DNA of 27,435 bases from NCBI GenBank assembly GCA_902797065.1, contig CADBRK010000134.1, forward strand, positions 1 through 27,435. Direction: 5' to 3'. The translations under genes and the position numbers were made by a program. Source of the DNA: an uncultured Ruminococcus sp. (GTDB lineage Bacteria > Bacillota > Clostridia > Oscillospirales > Acutalibacteraceae). Positions within the stretch are counted from its first letter, which is position 1. The number at the start of each line of letters is the position of its first letter. Under the pieces are notes generated by a model. That model was not told the DNA's origin. It saw only the letters and a program-made list of their open reading frames with translations, and ran no database searches. Positions 22,423-27,435 of this stretch are shown here, one piece after another.

Positions 22423-22986
22423 ATGAACAGCGGATTGCTAAAAAAGATCAGCCGTTTATGGCGTGAGAAGAAAAGCAGAGTAATTCTTCTGATCGGATTT
22501 CTGGGGATAGCGCTGATCCTGGCGTCGGGCTTTTTTACCGATAACCGCAGCGGCAAAACCGAAGCGGAGACGGAAGCAGCAGTTCCGGATGCCGCAGACG
22601 AGTACAGAAAAAAACTCGAGCAGGAGCTTGCTGCGATCATCTCACGCATTGACGGCGCAGGCGAGGTGAGTATTCTTATCACTATGGAAACTACTACCGA
22701 GGATGTATATGTCGTCGAGAAAAAAACCGAAGAGAAGAACAGCCATTCTTCGTCCGATGACGGCGAAACCGGCGACGGGGAGTACAGGGAAGAAAACAAG
22801 TATGTCACCGTAAAGCGTAAAGACGGCAGCGAGGACGCCGTGTTACAGAAGCAGATCATGCCCAAGATCAGAGGCGTGCTTGTCGTGTGCGACGGTGGCG
22901 GCAACAGCGTAGTAAAAGAAAAGATCACCCAGGCCGTATCGGGGGTTCTGAATATCTCGGGCGGAAAGGTGGTTGTAACTAACTGA
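22423..22986 (+). CDS. spoIIIAG: Stage III sporulation protein AG
   Basis: SpoIIIAG forms a large ring in the intermembrane space between mother cell and forespore. This 187-aa protein has a cytoplasmic Lys/Arg-rich start, a single membrane segment (about residues 22-39) and then the extracytoplasmic domain. The ring-building motif is split by an insertion rich in Glu, Ser and Asp (about residues 100-130), as in SpoIIIAG where a beta-insert occurs. RISGAG-type IDGAGEVSILITMET and VVCDGGGNSVVKEKITQAV are recognisable. AAAAGGAG precedes ATG 22423. It lies 27 nt after spoIIIAF. Confidence 0.9.
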   Translation: MNSGLLKKISRLWREKKSRVILLIGFLGIALILASGFFTDNRSGKTEAETEAAVPDAADEYRKKLEQELAAIISRIDGAGEVSILITMETTTEDVYVVEKKTEEKNSHSSSDDGETGDGEYREENKYVTVKRKDGSEDAVLQKQIMPKIRGVLVVCDGGGNSVVKEKITQAVSGVLNISGGKVVVTN

Positions 22987-23025
22987 TAAACACTTTAAAA
23001 TAAATGCTATTTCTGGAGGAATAAT

Positions 23026-23622
23026 ATGAGTTTCGGTAAGAAAGAACTGGTTTTATCCGCATTGGTTGCAGCTATGGGTACTGCCGTTTATCTGAACTGG
23101 CAGTTTGACCCGGGCAGAAACAGCCGTGACGCAAACGCAGACGACGATCTCGGCGTGGCGCATTACGTTAATGCAGAGATCGCAACGGCAGATACCGCCT
23201 CGCACCGGGAAGAATCGTCAAAAAGCGAGAGAGTATCATCGGATAGCGATACTTCCTCCGCTATGCCGACAGATGAGGAGAATTATTTTGCGAAGGTAAG
23301 GCTTGAGCGAAAGCAGATACAGGACGATCTGATCGAGCTTGCAAAAGAGGTGATAGAATCCGCCGATGTCAACGGAAAAGGCAGGAAAGAGGCGGTGGAA
23401 CATCTCAACAAAATGACCGATATTATACAGCAGCAGTCGAATGTCGAGAATCTCATCATCGCAAAGGGCTTTGATGACTGCGTTGCGTTCATACAAAACG
23501 ACGAGTGCAGTATCGTTGTAACGGGGCAGGAGCTGAAAAGCGATATGCTGATCGCCATCAAAGACATTGTGATCGGGCAGACGGGTATAGCGTTCGACAA
23601 AATCAGAGTGACTTCAATATGA
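23026..23622 (+). CDS. spoIIIAH: Stage III sporulation protein AH
   Basis: SpoIIIAH is the mother-cell partner that binds forespore SpoIIQ across the intermembrane space. This 198-aa protein has one membrane segment near the N-terminus (about residues 8-24, LVLSALVAAMGTAVYLNW), an acidic Ser/Asp-rich linker (about 30-85), and the ring-building domain from about 88 with a long helix (KQIQDDLIELAKEVIES) and the FDDCVAFIQNDECSIVV strands. GGAGG precedes ATG 23026. It ends the cluster, and a terminator follows 7 nt later. Confidence 0.9.
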   Translation: MSFGKKELVLSALVAAMGTAVYLNWQFDPGRNSRDANADDDLGVAHYVNAEIATADTASHREESSKSERVSSDSDTSSAMPTDEENYFAKVRLERKQIQDDLIELAKEVIESADVNGKGRKEAVEHLNKMTDIIQQQSNVENLIIAKGFDDCVAFIQNDECSIVVTGQELKSDMLIAIKDIVIGQTGIAFDKIRVTSI

Positions 23623-23628
23623 GAAAAC

Positions 23629-23662
23629 AGCAGTCGGAGAGGTGTTTCCGGCTGCTTTTTTT
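23629..23662 (+). terminator. Intrinsic terminator of the spoIIIA cluster
   Basis: AGCAGTCGGA (23629-23638) pairs with TCCGGCTGCT (23647-23656), including one G-T pair, around an 8-nt loop, followed by a run of seven T. It directly follows the spoIIIAH stop codon. Confidence 0.92.
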
Positions 23663-23671
23663 GCATGCAGG

Positions 23672-23700
23672 TTGTTTGTCGGCGGCAAGTATGGTATAAT
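23672..23700 (+). promoter_or_regulatory. Sigma-A promoter of the GH3 lipoprotein gene
   Basis: TTGTTT (23672-23677), a 17-nt spacer and a perfect TATAAT (23695-23700) lie 26 nt before ATG 23727. The gene therefore has its own vegetative promoter, independent of the sporulation genes. Confidence 0.8.
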
Positions 23701-23726
23701 AAGAAAAAAAACGGAAGTGAATAATT

Positions 23727-24971
23727 ATGAATCAATTGACTAATAAACTTGCCGTCTCGGCTGCATTAATATCTCTGGTTCTATGCGCGTGTTCGCAGCG
23801 AACCCCGGAAACGCCCGTCACGGACAGCGGCACAGACGAGATACTTTTTCACATGACAGATAATGAAAACGGCGAAGAAAGCGGCAGCCCCGATTTCCAT
23901 GACGACGCCTATTCCGAAATACTTGCGTCCATGACTGCCGAAGAAAAGGCGGCGCAGCTGTTTTTTATACGTCCCGAGCAGCTGATAGACGACAGCTATG
24001 TAAACGACGAAAGCATTTCGGGCGAGGAAGGCGAGGGTGCGACGTATGTTTCCGATAATATCAGGAAGATGTATTCGCAGTACCCCGTGGGCGGCTTTGT
24101 GCTTTTCGCAAAGAATATAAAAGACCCGTCACAACTGATGTCCTTTACACATGACCTTGTTAATATAGGTACTCTCAACACGCTTATTGCCGTCGACGAA
24201 GAGGGCGGTATCGTTACAAGGATCTCGGGGAACGAGAATTTCGATCTGCCCTATATTGACACTATGGAAAATATCGGCTTGACGGGAGATACCCAAAACG
24301 CATTTTTTGCAGGCGATACGATCGGCGAATACCTCTCGGAGTACGGAATAAAGTGGGACCTTGCGCCCGTAGCCGACTTGAATACCAATCCCGACAACAT
24401 AGTGATAGGCAGCCGTTCTTTCGGTTCGGACGCGGAATTGTCGTCAAAGATGGCACGCGCGTTTATTGACGGTCTGCACGGTCACGGCGTAAAGAGTACG
24501 CTGAAGCATTTCCCGGGGCACGGTGACACTACTGAGGATACGCATTCGGGGTATGTATCGGTAGAAAAAACGTGGGAAGAGCTTGAAGCGGCGGAGATTA
24601 TTCCGTTTGCCGAGAACCTTGACGTTACAGATGCGGTTATGACGGCGCATATTACGCTGCCCAACGTAACGGACGACGGTCTGCCTTGTTCGATGTCGTA
24701 TGAGATGATAACAGGAAAGCTGCGCGATGAACTGGGTTTTGACGGTGTTGTGGTATGCGACTCGCTTGCAATGGGCGCCGTGACGGAGCAGTATTCTTCG
24801 GGAGACGCGGCAGTTATGGCATTTAATGCAGGGTGCGACATACTGCTGACTCCTCAGAATTTCTACGAAGCGTATAACGGTATTATAGACGCAGTGAAAA
24901 GCGGAGAGATAACCGAGGAACGCCTCGACGAAAGCGTGACAAGAATTTTTCGCCTTAAAAATGTCGAATAA
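23727..24971 (+). CDS. nagZ: GH3 family beta-N-acetylhexosaminidase-like lipoprotein (NagZ-like)
   Basis: This 414-aa secreted glycoside hydrolase probably removes N-acetylglucosamine from peptidoglycan fragments outside the cell. A lipoprotein signal with lipobox LCAC is at about residues 19-22, then an acidic linker, then the GH3 (beta/alpha)8 domain. The NagZ signature KHFPGHGDTTEDTH (residues 260-273) contains the Asp/His acid-base pair (D271, H273), and the nucleophile is D345 in VVCDSLAMGAV. Only the N-terminal GH3 domain is present, as in Gram-positive and Gram-negative NagZ. Acidic residues and an IDGLHGHGVKSTLK strand support the fold. An alternative would be another beta-hexosidase of GH3; the D-x-H loop favours NagZ. 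Confidence 0.88.
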   Translation: MNQLTNKLAVSAALISLVLCACSQRTPETPVTDSGTDEILFHMTDNENGEESGSPDFHDDAYSEILASMTAEEKAAQLFFIRPEQLIDDSYVNDESISGEEGEGATYVSDNIRKMYSQYPVGGFVLFAKNIKDPSQLMSFTHDLVNIGTLNTLIAVDEEGGIVTRISGNENFDLPYIDTMENIGLTGDTQNAFFAGDTIGEYLSEYGIKWDLAPVADLNTNPDNIVIGSRSFGSDAELSSKMARAFIDGLHGHGVKSTLKHFPGHGDTTEDTHSGYVSVEKTWEELEAAEIIPFAENLDVTDAVMTAHITLPNVTDDGLPCSMSYEMITGKLRDELGFDGVVVCDSLAMGAVTEQYSSGDAAVMAFNAGCDILLTPQNFYEAYNGIIDAVKSGEITEERLDESVTRIFRLKNVE

Positions 24972-24994
24972 TAGTGTTTTGTAAATAATATACA

Positions 24995-25025
24995 ATTATT
25001 CTGTAGTATTATTATAAAGAATAAT
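24995..25025 (+). terminator. Weak AT-only hairpin after the GH3 gene
   Basis: ATTATTCT (24995-25002) and AGAATAAT (25018-25025) are perfectly complementary around a 15-nt loop, followed by a short T-rich stretch. A purely AT-rich stem makes efficient termination doubtful. Confidence 0.4.
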
Positions 25026-25028
25026 GAT

Positions 25029-25057
25029 TTGATTTATGTCTTTTAAGGGAATATAAT
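25029..25057 (+). promoter_or_regulatory. Sigma-A promoter of the surface-protein gene
   Basis: TTGATT (25029-25034), a 17-nt spacer and a perfect TATAAT (25052-25057) lie 32 nt before ATG 25090. Confidence 0.75.
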
Positions 25058-25089
25058 AATATTAAATACAGACAAACGGAGTGAAATAA

Positions 25090-27435
25090 ATGAAGAAAAC
25101 ATCTAAAATTATAGGTATACTTTTGCTTTCGGCAATAATGGTCTTCTCTGCATTTGTAATGCCTGCGATCGCCGATACAGACAGCGATGATCCGTCGTAT
25201 AAGACAAGCGGGGATTATAGGTACGAGGATAACGGAAACAAAACGGTGACTATCGTAAAATACACCGGCACCGACTCAAAGGTGACTATCCCGGGTGAAA
25301 TTGACGGCAAAAAAGTCACGTGCATAGCGGGAGAAGCTTTTCAAGCCAATGAGAAGATAACGAGCGTGTCTGTACCCAACGGTGTGACACGTATCGAGAG
25401 TTACGCATTTGACGATTGCGATAACCTTGAGAAGGTTTATCTCTCCGAAAGTGTAGTCGAGATCGAAGACGATTGTTTTCTTTCGTGCGACGGCCTTACG
25501 GAGATCAATGTCGAATCAAAAAACAAGAAATATAGTTCCGAAGACGGCGTTTTGTATAATAAAGATGTAACGGCTCTGGAATTTTTTCCGCGCGGAAAAG
25601 TATCGGCAAAAATACCCAAGAGTGTGACCAACCTCGGCGAGTATCCGTTCGGTGATTGCAGAGCTCTCAAAAGTATCGAGCTGCCCGAGAAGCTGACGGA
25701 GATCTGCGAAGCCGCATTCTATGACTGTGAAAGTCTGGAAAGTATCAAAATACCCGATAAGGTGACCGAAATAGGCGGCGTCGCATTCAGTGGATGCAAA
25801 AGCCTGAAGGAGATTGAATTGCCCGAAGAACTTGAAACCATCGGAGACGGTGCATTTACCGGCTGTGAAAGTCTGGAAAGCATAAATATACCCGACAGTG
25901 TAGAAGAGATAAGCGGATCTGTGTTCAGCGAATGTACGGGTCTTAAAGAGATAAATGTCGGTTCGGACAATGAATACTACAGTTCGGTTGACGGTATTCT
26001 GTACGATAAGGATATAAATACGCTTATCTGCTGCCCCTGCAAAAAATCTTCCGTGGAGATACCCGACAGCGTAACGGGGATAGGGGATTATGGATTTTCT
26101 TTATGTGCGGAGCTTAGAAGCATTTCTCTGCCCGAAAAGGTCAAAACGATAGGACAGTCGCCTTTTATTGGCTGTTCAAATCTTACGGAGATCAAAGTCG
26201 ACCGGAAGAATAATAACTTCGCTTCGATAGACGGTGTTCTGTACAATAAAGACGTGAACGAACTTATATGCTGCCCGGGTGGAATTGCTTCCGTAGAAAT
26301 ACCCGAAAGCGTGACGAGTTTCCGTGAAGGTGCGCTTACAGGCTGTGTGAATATTACTGAAATGAAGATACCCGAGGGTATTGCCGGGATTGCAGCGTAT
26401 GAATTTCAAGCTTGCACGAGCCTGAAAAAAATCGAATTACCCGACTCTGTGACATCCGTTCACGAAAACGCATTCGACGGATGTATCGCTCTGGAGGAGA
26501 TCATAGTTTCTTCCGAAAACGAAGTTTATTCAACTTATGACGGCGCATTGTTCAATAAAGACAAGACGGAATTGGTGATATGCCCCCTGGGAAAAACTTC
26601 CGTAGAGATCCCCGAAAGCATGACATATATAGACCCCGATAAGTTTGCGTATTATTCTTGGCTTACGGAGATCAAAATAGATTCAAAGAATAAAAACTAT
26701 GCCGCTTACGACGGCGCAGTATATGACAAAAAGCTTACTGTCCTGATACGCTGCCCGGGCGGAAAAACGTCGGTAAATATATCTGACAATGCGAAGATAA
26801 TAGGCGGCAGTTCTTTATGTATGTGCTATGATCTCAAAACCGTAAAGATACCCGAGGGTGTAACAAGCATTGAAGCAAATGCTTTTGCCGCCTGCATGAG
26901 CCTTGAAAGCATAGAGATACCAAAAAGCGTAGAGTTCATAAGTTATGATGCTTTTGCTTACTGTTCGAGATTAACCGACATCTACTACGGCGGTACTCAA
27001 GAAGAATGGGAAAATCTTATCAAGAACAGCACCGAAGACGGTCTGATGACCAATACGGATAATATAACCGTACACTGCAGCGGCGAGAAAACCGAATCGA
27101 CAAATTCTTCTTCGTCAAGCTCCGAGACGAGCAGCAAGAGTACCGATACGTCAAAGACGACATCTTCTAAGTCTTCGACATCGGAAACGAGCAGCAAGAA
27201 CAGCGAATCGTCAAAGACAACATCTTCCGAGTCAACGACATCGGAGACGAGCAGCAAGAGTACCGATACGTCAAAAACAACATCTTCCGAGTCAACGACA
27301 TCGGAGACGAGCAGCGCAAGTACCGATACGTCAAAGACAACATCTTCCGAGTCGACAACATCGGAGACGAGCAGCAAGAGTACCGATACGTCAAAGACGA
27401 CATCTTCTAAGTCTTCGACATCGGAGACGAGCAGC
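25090..27435 (+). CDS. BspA-like leucine-rich-repeat surface protein, 3' end outside window
   Basis: The frame stays open to the last base: 782 codons without a stop. A signal peptide spans residues 1-28 (cleavage likely after AIA). From about residue 55 to 655 the protein consists of BspA/TpLRR-type leucine-rich repeats of the form IPxxVTxIxxxAFxxCxxLxxIxLP. At least five copies carry an insert with DGVLYNKD-type and CPxGKxSVEIP motifs (near 25544, 25993, 26230, 26539 and 26710). From about residue 678 a Ser/Thr-rich stalk of 20-aa repeats begins. BspA-like proteins mediate adhesion to host or matrix. The anchor is beyond the window. GGAG precedes ATG 25090. The gene has its own promoter. 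Confidence 0.88.
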   Translation, partial: MKKTSKIIGILLLSAIMVFSAFVMPAIADTDSDDPSYKTSGDYRYEDNGNKTVTIVKYTGTDSKVTIPGEIDGKKVTCIAGEAFQANEKITSVSVPNGVTRIESYAFDDCDNLEKVYLSESVVEIEDDCFLSCDGLTEINVESKNKKYSSEDGVLYNKDVTALEFFPRGKVSAKIPKSVTNLGEYPFGDCRALKSIELPEKLTEICEAAFYDCESLESIKIPDKVTEIGGVAFSGCKSLKEIELPEELETIGDGAFTGCESLESINIPDSVEEISGSVFSECTGLKEINVGSDNEYYSSVDGILYDKDINTLICCPCKKSSVEIPDSVTGIGDYGFSLCAELRSISLPEKVKTIGQSPFIGCSNLTEIKVDRKNNNFASIDGVLYNKDVNELICCPGGIASVEIPESVTSFREGALTGCVNITEMKIPEGIAGIAAYEFQACTSLKKIELPDSVTSVHENAFDGCIALEEIIVSSENEVYSTYDGALFNKDKTELVICPLGKTSVEIPESMTYIDPDKFAYYSWLTEIKIDSKNKNYAAYDGAVYDKKLTVLIRCPGGKTSVNISDNAKIIGGSSLCMCYDLKTVKIPEGVTSIEANAFAACMSLESIEIPKSVEFISYDAFAYCSRLTDIYYGGTQEEWENLIKNSTEDGLMTNTDNITVHCSGEKTESTNSSSSSSETSSKSTDTSKTTSSKSSTSETSSKNSESSKTTSSESTTSETSSKSTDTSKTTSSESTTSETSSASTDTSKTTSSESTTSETSSKSTDTSKTTSSKSSTSETSS
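27121..27435. repeat. 60-bp in-frame tandem repeats encoding a Ser/Thr stalk
   Basis: Five full units begin at 27121, 27181, 27241, 27301 and 27361, and a sixth starts at 27421 and runs off the end. Each encodes about SETSSKSTDTSKTTSSESTT. The units differ mainly at a few codons (K to A in the fourth, KNSESSK in the second, SKSST endings in the first and fifth). High identity at the DNA level marks recent expansion. The minus strand is also open through here, but only as a shadow of the repeat. Confidence 0.95.

Noticed and set aside
21666..22928. A 420-codon open frame on the minus strand across spoIIIAE, AF and AG
   Set aside because: It lies antisense to three well-supported genes, has low-complexity Ser/Ile/Leu/Thr composition, no ribosome binding site and no recognisable motif. 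It is explained by the codon bias of the plus-strand genes.
26997..27403. Minus-strand open frames across the Ser/Thr repeat
   Set aside because: They are open only because a 60-bp repeat without stops in one frame repeats its antisense frames too. There is no start signal, and the plus-strand protein is clearly real.

Overview
The window reads as a chromosomal segment of an endospore-forming, Gram-positive anaerobe of the Clostridia, most likely the Ruminococcaceae/Oscillospiraceae. The evidence is an IspH-ribosomal S1 fusion gene next to cmk and plsC, spoIIIAE-AF-AG-AH, pyruvate formate-lyase with its activase, a TM287/288-type ABC exporter pair, AGGAGG ribosome binding sites, and a BspA-like leucine-rich-repeat surface protein. 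Species level ([Eubacterium] siraeum-like or Ruminococcus-like) is only a guess.

Layout. 1-5.7 kb (+): the end of cmk, then plsC, ispH-rpsA, an HD-domain hydrolase and ligA. 5.7-6.1 kb: a gene-free stretch with degenerate G-rich repeats, three abutting hairpins and a bidirectional terminator. 6.1-11.8 kb (-): ruvX, an O-antigen-ligase-like membrane protein, a strong terminator, then the two halves of a heterodimeric ABC exporter. 12.0-15.2 kb (+): an XRE regulator, tRNA-Arg(ACG), a CobW-like GTPase, a YfcE-type phosphodiesterase and a zinc-ribbon membrane protein. 15.2-15.8 kb (+): an orphan gene resembling phage baseplate or tail proteins. 15.9-18.9 kb (-): pflB-pflA. 19.1-19.5 kb (+): a 77-aa protein behind a perfect consensus promoter. 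19.6-20.7 kb (+): two more genes of phage-tail-like character. 20.8-23.6 kb (+): spoIIIAE-AH. 23.7-25.0 kb (+): a NagZ-like GH3 lipoprotein. 25.1 kb to the end (+): a BspA-like surface protein whose 60-bp Ser/Thr repeats run off the window.

Three points stand out. First, ispH-rpsA carries a near-perfect Shine-Dalgarno sequence and an in-frame ATG exactly at the domain junction, so a free S1 protein may be made from inside the fusion gene. Second, the two phage-tail-like loci lie 4.4 kb apart and each follows the same 26-nt UUCG-tetraloop hairpin with a T-rich tail, only about 25 nt before the gene start. This suggests shared attenuation or a common cassette origin. Third, spoIIIAE-AH appear without spoIIIAA-AD. 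In their place are the phage-tail-like genes, and a sigma-E-like promoter lies directly before spoIIIAE.

No CRISPR array, insertion sequence, integrase or rRNA gene was seen.
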